Positions 44,502 through 54,500 of a DNA stretch of 64,000 nucleotides are shown here, in pieces. Every line of letters starts with the position of its first letter. The first letter of the stretch is position 1. Position numbers and translations under genes: made by a program. The notes below the pieces were generated by a model, which saw nothing but the letters and a program-made list of their open reading frames with translations, was not told the origin of the DNA and did not search any database. This stretch comes from Sporothrix humicola (taxonomy: Eukaryota; Ascomycota; Sordariomycetes; Ophiostomatales; Ophiostomataceae), in NCBI GenBank assembly GCA_021396245.1, contig WNYE01000034.1, forward strand, positions 343,817-407,816, written 5' to 3'.

Positions 44502-47500
44502 ATGTCTGACCGTAACTTGGTCGGCGAGAAGCCGCAGCCCAGTACCAGCATCCATGGCACGGACCTTTCCTCGTCGTCCGGCTCTGGCCCGGAGAAGCTT
44601 GTCATCAGCGGCACCATCAAGAACCGGCCGCCGCTGGCCACGGGCACCAAGAAGCCCAAGAGCCCGGGAGCATTTGCCAAGTTGAGCGGTCTCCGCGCCG
44701 CCTCCAAGCGTCCTCTGCCGACGCAGACGGGCAATGGCACGTACATTGTGGCCAAGACGCAGACGGGCCTGCGCGAGGACATTAAGTACCTGACGTGGGC
44801 CAACGTCAAGACGGTGCTGGACCTGGCCAAGGCGAAAAAGAAGGGCGGCCCTGCCGACGACCGCACGATGCTGATGGAGCGCGTGATCCAGCTGGTCGCC
44901 GGTCTGCCGTCCAAGTCGCGCAAGCGCGAGCTGCTGACGAGCAACTTTATCACGGAGCTGTGGGAGTCGCTAGACCACCCGCCGCAGCTATTTGTTGGCG
45001 ACAAGTTCCAGTACCGAATGGCGGACGGCAGCTTCAACAACATCCACAACCCGAGCCTGGGCGCGGCCGGCACGACGTATGCGCGGACTGTGCACTCGAC
45101 GATCACGGCGCCCAGTGCTCTCCCTGACCCCGGCATGGTGTTCGACTCGGTCATGCGCCGCAGCGAGTACAAGGAGCACCCCAACAACGTGTCGAGCGTG
45201 CTGTGGTACTGGGCCACGATCATTATCCACGACCTGTTCTGGACGGACCACCGCGACCACAACAAGAGCAAGACGTCGTCGTACCTGGACCTGTCGCCGC
45301 TGTACGGCAGCAACCAGGAGATGCAGGACACAATCCGCACGTTCCGCGACGGCCGACTGAAGGCGGACGCGTATGCCGACAAGCGGCTGCTGGGCATGCC
45401 GCCCGGCGTCAGTGTCATTCTGATCATGTTCAACCGCTTCCACAACCACGTGGCTGACAACCTGGCCGCCATCAACGAGGGCAACCGCTTCCCGCGGCCG
45501 GCAGGTTCTCCTGATGATGAGGGTCTTGACGAGCGCGCCAAGGCAGCCTGGGCCAAGTACGACAACGACCTGTTCCAGACGGCGCGCCTTGTCACGTCGG
45601 GCCTATACATCAACATCACGCTCGTCGACTACGTGCGCAACATTGTCAACCTCAACCGCTCGGACACGACGTTCACGTTGGACCCGCGCCTCGACACGGA
45701 GATCAACTCGGGCACCAGCCTACAGTCGGAGCGCGGCACGGGCAACGTGGTCTCGGCCGAGTTCAACCTGTGCTACCGTTGGCACTCGTGCATTTCGGCC
45801 AAGGACGAGAAGTGGATCGAGGAGTTTTACGCCGACATGTTTGGCAAGCCGGCGGCCGAGGCCACCATGATGGACCTAATGGGCGGCTTTGTCAAGTTTG
45901 AGCGGTCGATCCCCGACGACCCGGGCGCACGCACCTTTGGCGGCTTCAAGCGCGGCCCCGACGGCAAATTTAACGACGACGAGCTGGTCGACTGCATGAA
46001 CGATGCCGTCGAGGACGTGGCCGGTGCCTTCGGTGCGCGCAATGTGCCGCCGGCCATGCGCTGTGTCGAGGTGCTGGGCATGCTGCAGGCGCGCAAGTGG
46101 AACCTGGCCGGCCTCAACGAGTTCCGCAAGCACTTTGGTCTCAAGCCGTACGAGAAGTTTGAGGACATCAACCCCGACCCCGAGGTGGCCGACTCGTTGC
46201 GCCACCTGTACCAGCACCCCGACTTTGTCGAGCTGTACCCCGGTATCGTTGCTGAGGCGGCCAAACAGCCCATGGTGCCCGGTGTTGGTATTGCGCCGAC
46301 ATACACGATCTCGCGTGTTGTGCTGTCGGATGCCGTCGTGCTCGTCCGCGGCGACCGCCACTACACGGTGGACTATGGCCCGAAGCAGCTCACCAACTGG
46401 GGCTACAAGGAGGTCGACTACGACCTCAACGTCAACCACGGCTGTGTGTTCTACAAGCTGTTCATCCGCGCGTTCCCCAACCACTACAAGCAGAACAGCG
46501 TGTATGCGCACTACCCGATGGTCGTGCCCGCCGAGAACGTGCGCATCCTGCAGAGCCTGAAGCGCGACCACCTGTTCGACTTCTCGCGCCCGACGGCCAT
46601 CCCGCAGCGCGTCAACATCACGTCGTATGGCGGCGCCCAGCATGTCCTGGAGAAGCAGGACATTTACAAGGTCACGTGGAACGAGGGCCTGGGCTTCCTG
46701 ATGGGCGAGCCGGGCAACCGCTTCATGCTGTCGGGCGACACGCCGCTGCACGCCCGCCAGCGCCAGTGCATGGGCGCGCTGCTGTACCACGACACGTGGA
46801 AGGCCGAGGTCAAGGCGTTCTACCGGTCGACGGTCAACTCGCTGCTCAAGGAAAAGAGCTATGTGCTCGCCGGCAAGCGCCAGGTCGACATCATCCACGA
46901 CATTGGCAACATTGTGCACACGCACTTTGCCGCCCGCGTCTTCAACCTGCCCCTCAAGACGACCGCCAACCCCAAGGGCGTCTACTCCGAGCAGGAGCTG
47001 TACATGGTGCTGGCGCTCATCTTCGTGACCATCTTCTTCGACATTGACCCCGTCAAGTCCTTCCCGCTGCGCCAGGCCACCAAGGAGGTGTGCACGCAGC
47101 TCGGCGCGCTGATCGAGACCAACGTCAAGCTGGCCCTCGGCCTGGGCATTCGCGCCATGTTCTCGGGCTCTGCGCCCAGCAAAAAGGCCAACGACGCGCT
47201 CGCCAGCTACGGCCTCAACATGACCAAGGGCTTGAGCAAGGCGGGCCTCGACGCCAAGGAGATCGCCTGGAGCCAGATCCTGCCCACTGCCGGCGCCATG
47301 GTGCCCAACCAGGCCGAGGTGTTTGCGCAGGCCGTCGACTTCTTCCTGACGCCTGCCGGCAGTGCCCACATCCCGGATCTGCACCGCATTGCCAACGAGC
47401 CCGAGTCGGACGAGAACAACGCCTTGTTGTTAGGCTACGCCATGGAGGGCATCCGTCTTGCCGGCACCTTTGGCTCGTACCGCAAGGCCGCCACCGCCGA

Positions 47501-47873
47501 CACCATTGTCGAGGACGACGGCCACCGTGTGCCTGTCAACGTTGGTGACCGCGTCTTTGTCAGCTTCGTGTCCGCCGCACGTGACCCCGTCCACTTCCCC
47601 GACCCGGACACCGTCAACCCGCGCCGTCCGCTCGACAAGTACATCCACTACGGTGTCGGCCCGCACGCCTGCCTGGGCCGCGACATCAGCCAGGTCGCTA
47701 TTGTTGAGCTGTTCCGCGCGCTCTTCGCGCACAATAACGTGCGCCGCGTGCCTGGTCCGCAGGGCGAGCTCAAGAAGGTGCCGCGCCCCGGCGGCTTCTT
47801 TGTGTACATGATGGAGGACTGGAGCTCGTACTTCCCCTTCCCGACAACCATGAAGGTGATGTGGGATGAGTAG
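44502..47873 (+). CDS. ppo: Psi-producing oxygenase / linoleate diol synthase (DOX-P450 fusion)
   Basis: Single exon, 1123 aa, the normal length for Ppo fusion enzymes. Heme-peroxidase/dioxygenase half: distal His243 in Ile-His-Asp-Leu-Phe, catalytic Tyr425 and proximal His428 in Tyr-Arg-Trp-His, with the Thr-Ser-Ser-Tyr-Leu-Asp-Leu-Ser-Pro-Leu-Tyr-Gly signature at 258-269. P450 half: I-helix Pro-Asn936-Gln937-Ala, Glu982-X-X-Arg985, and the heme-thiolate loop Gly-Val-Gly-Pro-His-Ala-Cys1057-Leu-Gly-Arg. Both heme sites and the Asn-Gln pair known in hydroperoxide isomerases are intact. A working linoleate 8-dioxygenase plus diol synthase is therefore expected, as opposed to the dioxygenase-only PpoC type. 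Products are oxylipins controlling sporulation. Which diol is made (5,8- or 7,8-) cannot be told. No introns at all, which is notable for this family. Confidence 0.94.
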   Translation: MSDRNLVGEKPQPSTSIHGTDLSSSSGSGPEKLVISGTIKNRPPLATGTKKPKSPGAFAKLSGLRAASKRPLPTQTGNGTYIVAKTQTGLREDIKYLTWANVKTVLDLAKAKKKGGPADDRTMLMERVIQLVAGLPSKSRKRELLTSNFITELWESLDHPPQLFVGDKFQYRMADGSFNNIHNPSLGAAGTTYARTVHSTITAPSALPDPGMVFDSVMRRSEYKEHPNNVSSVLWYWATIIIHDLFWTDHRDHNKSKTSSYLDLSPLYGSNQEMQDTIRTFRDGRLKADAYADKRLLGMPPGVSVILIMFNRFHNHVADNLAAINEGNRFPRPAGSPDDEGLDERAKAAWAKYDNDLFQTARLVTSGLYINITLVDYVRNIVNLNRSDTTFTLDPRLDTEINSGTSLQSERGTGNVVSAEFNLCYRWHSCISAKDEKWIEEFYADMFGKPAAEATMMDLMGGFVKFERSIPDDPGARTFGGFKRGPDGKFNDDELVDCMNDAVEDVAGAFGARNVPPAMRCVEVLGMLQARKWNLAGLNEFRKHFGLKPYEKFEDINPDPEVADSLRHLYQHPDFVELYPGIVAEAAKQPMVPGVGIAPTYTISRVVLSDAVVLVRGDRHYTVDYGPKQLTNWGYKEVDYDLNVNHGCVFYKLFIRAFPNHYKQNSVYAHYPMVVPAENVRILQSLKRDHLFDFSRPTAIPQRVNITSYGGAQHVLEKQDIYKVTWNEGLGFLMGEPGNRFMLSGDTPLHARQRQCMGALLYHDTWKAEVKAFYRSTVNSLLKEKSYVLAGKRQVDIIHDIGNIVHTHFAARVFNLPLKTTANPKGVYSEQELYMVLALIFVTIFFDIDPVKSFPLRQATKEVCTQLGALIETNVKLALGLGIRAMFSGSAPSKKANDALASYGLNMTKGLSKAGLDAKEIAWSQILPTAGAMVPNQAEVFAQAVDFFLTPAGSAHIPDLHRIANEPESDENNALLLGYAMEGIRLAGTFGSYRKAATADTIVEDDGHRVPVNVGDRVFVSFVSAARDPVHFPDPDTVNPRRPLDKYIHYGVGPHACLGRDISQVAIVELFRALFAHNNVRRVPGPQGELKKVPRPGGFFVYMMEDWSSYFPFPTTMKVMWDE

Positions 47874-48326
47874 GCAGGCGTACAGGGGGGTTCTTGTCGT
47901 TTATCGTTATCGTAATGGAGGAGAGAAGGAGGGGTTGTTGTCGGTGTCGGTGTTGTAAATGCCTAATTGTGTACACGCTTGTTAGTTTTGTCAGATATAC
48001 CAAATTGAATCGTTTTGTTAATACTTGCCGTGCTTGTAGAGTTTTCTGTGATTCGTAACCTCGTCGACTTGCTTGTTCACTGGATTTGTTGACTTTCGCT
48101 TTGTTGACTTTGGCTCCCTCTTCCCCTAATGCCGATGTCAACAAGGCTGTGGCTGAGTGGGGCTTGACTGGCTCGTATCATTACATAATCATATCCACCC
48201 AATCACAAGCCCCTCCTTCCCCACTCTCCACACGCGACGCGACGCCAATAGCGGGACCCGCCTGTGTCCATCACCAGGCTGTCCTTTGATCAGTCAACAT
48301 CACAGCCGTGCGGCCACATCTGCGAT
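47874..48326. other. Intergenic; 3' region of oxygenase and promoter of ankyrin gene
   Basis: G/T-rich just after the oxygenase stop, then mixed. In the reading frame of the ankyrin protein a TAG lies upstream (about 48,249) with no ATG before the splice junction. That is why the start codon is placed across the intron. Confidence 0.5.
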
Positions 48327-49176
48327 ATGTAAGTAGACTCGCCATATTCGTCATCTTTGTTGCCCTCTCTAACCCCCCAGGATCGACCCGTCAATACGCA
48401 TCCGGCGTGCCATCCACGCAAACGACCAGTCGCTCGTCCGACGCATCCTGGCATCCCATCCCCATCTCCTTCACAACCCCGACACCTCCGATGCCGGCCT
48501 TTCCAACTCGAACCTCCACCTGGCAGCCTCGCTCGGCCACCTCCAGATCTGCCAGCTGCTCATCGACGCCGGCCACGAGCAGGGCGGGCCCGCGCTCAAC
48601 GAGAACTATGAGACGGCCCTGATGCTGGCGGCGCGGGCCGGTCATATCGAGACGGTCAACTACCTCTGCCTGACGGAGCCGGCCTGGATCCTGTGTGTCG
48701 ACAAGAACGGCCGCGACGCCATCATGGAGGCCAGCCGAGGTGGACACGACACCGTGGTGCAGATTTTGCTCACATACATACCCACTGGGCCAGAAGAGGC
48801 CGTCAGAAGACACGACGTGAACGGCAACACGGCCCTTCATTTCGCCAGCAGCAACGGCCACCTGCTCGTCCTTCGAACACTGTTGGCCGCCGGCGCCGAC
48901 GCCGACCACGAGAACAACTGGTGCTGGACGCCCGTCGCCTACAGCGCCTCCGTCCAGGCCGAGGTCTATCTCAAGAACCTCATCAACCAAACAAAGCAGG
49001 CCCAGAACCAGGGTGGCCAAAGCCAACCAGGGAATGGCCAACCCCAACCACAAGCATCGCCGCGCAAGGGCCGCCTCGTGGCACCAGAAATGTTTAAGCG
49101 GGGCCAGCTTGGGGCCATGGCGTCTGGATTGCGGCTAGTCCGCGAAGACGATCACGAGAAGAGCAGGTCGAGGTAA
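48327..49176 (+). CDS. Avo2-like ankyrin-repeat protein (TORC2 subunit)
   Basis: Exons 48327-48328 and 48381-49176, 265 aa. The intron (48329-48380, GTAAGT to CCCCAG with a CTAAC branch) appears to split the initiator as AT^G. The mature N-terminus reads Met-Ile-Asp-Pro-Ser-Ile-Arg-Ile-Arg-Arg-Ala-Ile and then a first helix pair. This resembles the start of yeast Avo2 (Pro-Ser-Val-Arg-Leu-Arg-Glu-Ala-Ile). About five ankyrin repeats follow, including Leu-His-Leu-Ala-Ala, Ala-Leu-Met-Leu-Ala-Ala, Ala-Ile-Met-Glu-Ala-Ser and Thr-Ala-Leu-His-Phe-Ala, ending in a Tyr-Leu-Lys-Asn-Leu helix and a basic tail. In yeast, Avo2 is a non-essential TORC2 component at the plasma membrane. The family call is good; the exact start is the uncertain part. 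Confidence 0.82.
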
Positions 49177-49983
49177 TGTCTGCAAGGGAGCTGGCCGTGT
49201 CGTCTTTTTCTTTGTTGTGTTCTTTTTGTGTTCCTATTGGATTTCCTTCTTCTATTTCTACCGGCAAGCGTGCGTTGGATCTTTTCCTGTCTTTTGGCGT
49301 TTTTGGAGTCTACTTTTTGGTCTGTCTCGGTTGGATCTTTTTCGCTTTCACTCTTTCTTAACGACCCCTTACGTACATTCCTTTTGTTTCTATTGCACAG
49401 GCAGTCAATTCCACTTCGTCTCAACGCTCTTTGCCTCGTCATCACCACTGCCGTTCGTGGCTTTCCTGACAGCTTCTCTTACGCCTCCTGCCTGCTGCCA
49501 GCGTCACGCCTTCCGTCTGATGCCATCTTCCTGCTCTTGCCGCGTCAGCTGCCTCCTACTCCCGGGAGCTCCTGCTCTCTCGGAGGCGGTATAAAATGCC
49601 CTCGATTTCCCCCGTGCTAACTTTTAGAATCGCACACATCTTACCATTAACTCCCTCCGCCGTCTATCTGCACCATTATCCCCACCCAAGCTCGAACATT
49701 TTCCATCCTACGATCCTGACCCTCGACCATACCAACAAACTGGATTCCTACAGACGGCCGGCGGCCGCACCACGCGCTCCAGGACTCCAGATCGGCCCTC
49801 TTCCATACCCAGCGACAAAGGTCATCATCGGCCAGTATCTCTCGTCAGGCCAGCAAGACAACGTTGATTTCTGGGGCTGGCTTATTGAGGCTGCCTTTTA
49901 CAACGACAACGACGAGAAACTGTGGGCGACGCGCATCTTCCTTGCACAAAAAGCATACTAGAACACTCAATACTCCCGGCAAA
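49177..49983. promoter_or_regulatory. Promoter and long 5' leader of the 49984 gene
   Basis: CT-rich tract with TATAAAA at 49590-49596, 388 bp before the ATG. This implies a leader of about 350 nt or an unrecognised 5' UTR intron. An open frame of 121 codons begins inside the TATA box (ATG at 49596), so it is unlikely to be in the mRNA from its start. Confidence 0.5.
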
Positions 49984-50724
49984 ATGGCATTCAGCGGATT
50001 TGGCGGTGGCGGCAACCCACGCTACGGCCGTGACCTCAATGGTTCCCTCCCGCCTGCGACGGGCTTTTCTGGCGTCAATGCACGACCCGGCCAATACTAC
50101 ACAGCCGGCGCGCCTGGTGTGCCTGGCATTCCTGGCGTTCCTGGCGCTTGGCCCTACAACCAGCCGCAGTATTTCGTCAGTCAAGGGCAGGCCGCCAACC
50201 CAATGTACTTGACCGCCGCTGCTACTGGCCGGCAGATCAACACAATCAACCATCCGCCCGCCATCGCCCAGGGCCAGGGCCCGTCGCCCACCCACGACCG
50301 CAATTTCAGGACCTGCAGTATGCGCAACACCACCGGCGGCTTTGGCTGCGAGCCCGGCTACAACTACTTTTTCCCGGCCGAGCACACAAAGATCCACGTC
50401 CTCAAAACAAACCCGACGCCGCCCTGGCAGCTGCCCAACAATTTCCTCGTGTCCTTCCACGCCGCCCACGTGCCCGTCAACACCACCGTCGCCGAGCTGA
50501 TGAAGGGCTTCGGCGCCAAGAACCCTTTGCCAAAAAAGAACATAATCACCGAAGTGTGCCCTGGCGGCGGCGGCAAGTGGTACAAGGGCATCGAGGTCAG
50601 CGGCGACAACATGGACATGATGAAGAAGCCCATCAAGGAACTCGGCTGGGACGGCACGCGCACCGGCCTTAGGGGGCAGAAGAAGGTCGTCTACATTTAC
50701 GTGCAAAACGGCAAGGATAAATAA
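49984..50724 (+). CDS. Conserved fungal protein of unknown function
   Basis: Single exon, 246 aa, starting at an ATG preceded by CAAA. The N-terminal 110 residues are Gly/Pro/Ala-rich with a short Gly-X-Pro run (about 40-54). The C-terminal 140 residues are well ordered: Gly-Tyr-Asn-Tyr-Phe-Phe-Pro-Ala-Glu-His-Thr-Lys-Ile-His-Val, then Pro-Pro-Trp-Gln, Val-Pro-Val-Asn-Thr-Thr-Val-Ala-Glu-Leu, and Gly-Gly-Lys-Trp-Tyr-Lys-Gly. It ends in a Thr-Arg-Thr-Gly-Leu-Arg-Gly-Gln-Lys strand. This pattern is familiar to me from uncharacterised Sordariomycete proteins. The arrangement of strands and the short loop resemble a ubiquitin-like or beta-grasp fold, but that is only an impression. No signal peptide or membrane segment. 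Confidence 0.8.
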   Translation: MAFSGFGGGGNPRYGRDLNGSLPPATGFSGVNARPGQYYTAGAPGVPGIPGVPGAWPYNQPQYFVSQGQAANPMYLTAAATGRQINTINHPPAIAQGQGPSPTHDRNFRTCSMRNTTGGFGCEPGYNYFFPAEHTKIHVLKTNPTPPWQLPNNFLVSFHAAHVPVNTTVAELMKGFGAKNPLPKKNIITEVCPGGGGKWYKGIEVSGDNMDMMKKPIKELGWDGTRTGLRGQKKVVYIYVQNGKDK

Positions 50725-51009
50725 AAGGAGGCAGTTGGGGCGGTGGGTTGCTTTGCTGGGGGAGTTTGTTGTTTTGAGACTCTTGCCTTTTGCAGTCTGT
50801 TGTTTGTTAAGCCTGCATTGTTATGGAGTAGGCTTATGATAGATGTACTAGCTCTACAATGTGTGTTGTTGGTTGTGTGTTTCGTTATCATGACAAAGCG
50901 TTGGTTTTCTCTCGTTCCAATGAAAAGCATTTCATATCAAGAAATCCGGCGCCTAGCAAGTTTACTTGAGATCCGCAGTATTCTTTGTACTCGTTGTATT
51001 TGTCATATG

Positions 51010-51081
51010 TGTTGTAAGTCCTGTAAGTTCTGTAAGTCTTGTAAGCTTTGTAAGTGTTGTAAGTGTTGTAAGTGTCGTGAG
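51010..51081. repeat. 9-bp minisatellite array D (8 units)
   Basis: Eight tandem 9-nt units of consensus TNYTGTAAG. Units 1-7 end in TGTAAG and the last in CGTGAG; a single diverged unit follows at about 51,092-51,100. Across unit boundaries the array repeatedly presents GTAAGT, the consensus 5' splice donor. Confidence 0.85.
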
Positions 51082-51198
51082 TGCCTTTACATGCTGTAAG
51101 TGCTGTTATATATATGAAAGATTAACTGGATTTGATTAGATTTTGCCTGATTTACCAAAGTTTGATTTTTGTTTTATTTTCATTTACGCCAGCCCTCT

Positions 51199-51281
51199 TT
51201 TTTTTTTTCTTTTTTTTTTTTTTTTTATATTGAAAATTTCATTTAAAATTTACCAAAAAAAAGAAAGAAAAAAAAAAAACT
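51199..51281. repeat. T-run/A-run imperfect inverted repeat
   Basis: A T-tract broken by C is followed after about 35 nt by an A-tract broken by G at matching spacing. It could fold as an AT hairpin between two convergent genes and may mark 3' end signals on both strands. Confidence 0.5.
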
Positions 51282-51542
51282 ACATTAAGACGACAACCCA
51301 TCACTTACGTTTGTCACAGCCATTCACAGATTCGTAGAAAAGAACGTAGATAAAACAAAGAAAATATATTGTGCAGTAAATGTACATGATTAGTGTGTTG
51401 CGCGACGCAATGTAGACGCCGCAGAAACCAGCCCCCAAAATCCACCGATAGTTTTCATATTTTGATATACATTGTGAGTCTTAAAACTCAACTCAAAAAG
51501 TTTCCTCCCCCTAATTCATTATTTAATACCCACAAGGGCAGT

Positions 51543-54500
51543 CTAGTAGCCATAGTAGCGCGGCTCGTCAAAGACGTGGTACCGGTGGCCGCGGACACCC
51601 TCGCCGCGGAAGAGGGCCGGGAAGCGCCAGCCGACGGGCACCTCGGACTCGTCGACGCGGTTGTTGCGGTTCTCTTCAGGGACGTCAAAGAGGTACTGGG
51701 CGCGCTCCTTGTTGTCGGGAACGACAAACTTGGCGACCTGCAGCTCGGTGTCGGTAATGGTGCTGCGGCTGATGCGGGCATAGCCAACACGCTGCAGGCC
51801 CTTGAACAGGATGTACTCGCACCAGCGGTCCCAGTCGGTGGGGTCGACGTCGTGCATGCCCGAGGTCTGGGACACATACGTGTTGTAGTTGCCCTCGAGC
51901 GGTTTGGTGACGAGGTAGCTCAGCAAGAAGCTGGGACGGTCGGTGCTGCCCATCAGCTTGGCGAGGTACTCGGACTGCAGGCGACGGTCCTCGGGGTCCT
52001 CCTCCTGGCCCGAGTGGAAGACGAAGCAGTCCACGAGCGTGCCGTGGACGTCGAGGGTGGCGTGGATGGCCGGGGCCAGCTCGCCGACAGGGCTGGGCAG
52101 CAGATGGTGCGTCGAGTTGACAATGGGGAACTTGGACAGCAGGGCAGCGCCCCAGGTGTGCTTGTTGGGGCCCGGGCCGTAGTCGACGTACATGCCCAGG
52201 TCCTCGGCCAGGAACTGCGTGGTGTCGCGGTTGCCCATGATGATGCGCTGCAGGTCGCTCTCGAGCAGACCGACGACGTCGAGCTCGGCCTCCTTGATCA
52301 GATCGCGCATGCGGCGCTCGGAGCTCCACATGTCGTTGTCCAGGCTAAAGTGGATCGTCCAAATGCCGGCCGTGATGACGCGGTCGTCCTGGTGGTAGCC
52401 CTTGTAGTCGTTGGTGGGGAAGCGCATAAAAGCGGCGCACAGGAACAGAATGTTGAGCACACCGGTGACGCCGAAGAAGTGCTTGCGGTGGCGGGCGGGC
52501 AGGGCGTTGCTGATAACACGCTTGGTGTACTTGGCTGGGCGCTGGGCCGCACGGGTGGTGTTGAGGTTGAAGACACCGCAGCCGATCAGGAGCATCGTGA
52601 CGGTCATGATCCAGTCGGTGTGCTCACGGACAAGAGGACCACCAGGGACGAAAGCATAGGCGACGACCCAGACGTGGAAGAGGACCATCAGGTTGTAGAT
52701 GAGGAAGCCAAGACCGAATGTCAGAGCCGGGCTCTTCTTGGACGAGGCCGAGATCAGAGGGATGGACAGAGCGATAAGGTAGGTGGCCAGGACGGTGGCG
52801 CCATAGAAGCCGAACCAGTTGCTGTAAAGGGTAAGGACGGCGGCACCGACGGAGGCGACACCGAAAGCGGACCAGGACGACACCAGGCCAGGAGCAGACA
52901 CGCCGAGAACGACGCCGCCAGTCATGGCAAAGATGGTGTAGTAGGCGTGGATGTTGGACAGAGGGCCGCGGACCGGGTAGCCCTCCCAGACCCAGAGGAT
53001 CATGGTGCTGGTGTCGGACAGCAGCGAGTGGAGAGCAAACATGAGACCGCCAAAGCTCAGAGCATACAGGCCAGATGACGGGCCCTTAATGCCGGAGCGG
53101 TCAACGTCGCCGCCAGCGGCAGCCGGGCGTCTGCGGGTGAAGCGAAGAGCAGCCAGGATGGCGAGGACGAGACCAGTGCCGTTCCAGCCGCCGTTCTCGG
53201 CGTGCATGATGGGCCAGATGGGGTTGTTGGTGTGCCAGGCGAACTTGGCAATGCTGGACATGAGCAGGCCAATGACAAAGGCGAGGACGCGCGACTCGAC
53301 GCGCGACTCCTGGGCGGCGTCGGCGTAGAACGTGGCGGCCCAGGCCAGGCACTGCATGGCGACACCAAACGAAATGGTAAACAGACGGTAGACGGGGTCG
53401 TGGATCGTGTAGGCGACAAGGCCGGCGAGCGAGAGCAGGTGGACGAGGCGCAGGTTGCGGATGACGAGCGAGCGGAGAGGGCGGATGCCGAGCAGCAGCG
53501 GGGAGATGGTCGACATGACAAAAGCCTCGTAGCCAGAGATGCCCATGTGCCACAGCGGAAAGTACCAGATGGTGACGCCCAGGCTGGTCAAGACGGACCA
53601 GAAGGCGAAGCCGTGGTAGACATCGGCGGCGGCGTCGAGGGCCTCGCCGACGGTGAAGGAGGTGGAGAAGATGCCGGCGGTGGCCTTGTCCTTTTCGTGT
53701 TCGAGCGACTGGGAGCGGAGGGCACTGCGGGAGAAGAGGTTTAGAATGTGTCTGAGGGTGGAAGGCGAAATGGGGCGTGGATGGAGATCGTGGAGGACGC
53801 AAAGACAAGACACTGGGGGATATGGAGAGGGAGGAAAGACACAGAAAGGCAACATGGATAGACATGGGACAGGGACTGGACAGAATGGTGATAATTGTTG
53901 TATTGTTGTTGATACTGTTGATTTTGTTGAAGTGTTGTCGTAATTCGTGGTGTCGCTATCCCATGCCATATTTCCATGTAGCATCCCCGCTTCCCCGGAT
54001 TTTATGTGACTCCCCTGTATACCCCCAGTGTCTGATATTGTGTCTTGTCTTTGTTGCCCGTCTCCCTCTATTTGGGAAGCCATTGCACGTACCCCTTGCT
54101 GATGCCCTTGGTATCCTTGACGACAAGCTCAAAGGTGTCAAAGTCGAGAGCGGTGACGGCGTCGAAGGCGACGTCGAAGAGCACGAGCGCCCACTCGAAG
54201 AACGCGTAGATCGTGTAGGCTAGATGTGGTGTTAGACATGAAGTTGAAGAGGAAAGGAACTATGGACGACTCACCTCCCGGAACACGGTGCACTTTGTGC
54301 TGGATGAAAAAGTAGACGAGCGGGATGATCGTCCCGAAAAAGGCGCCGGCAACGTACTTGCGGTACTTGATGGCGGTGGCGTTGTTGGGGCTCAGAGCGA
54401 GGCAGCCAAACATCCAGGGAATGGTGGCCACCAGATACGAGATCATGAAAATGTCGTGCCAGTCGTGGTTGTCGGTTGACGTGACATAGGTCCAGCCGCC

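Larger units (their letters stand above)
50725..51542. other. Intergenic between convergent genes
   Basis: Contains the largest 9-bp minisatellite array (51010-51081). Further on is an AT-rich T-run/A-run inverted repeat (about 51,199-51,281) that could form a hairpin. This is the 3'-3' space between the 49984 gene and CWH43. No gene seen. Confidence 0.6.

Noticed and set aside
44477..47384. Long open frames antisense to the Ppo gene (380 and 502 codons)
   Set aside because: They are shadows of a GC-rich, codon-biased gene; the plus strand carries every catalytic motif of the family and the antisense products have no recognisable features.
49596..49961. 121-codon open frame before the 49984 gene
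   Set aside because: Its ATG overlaps the probable TATA box, so it should lie upstream of the transcript start; no domain.
51393..53078. 561-codon plus-strand frame opposite CWH43
   Set aside because: Its Asp/Val/Gly-rich composition is the complement of the CWH43 codons, and it has no start context or domain.
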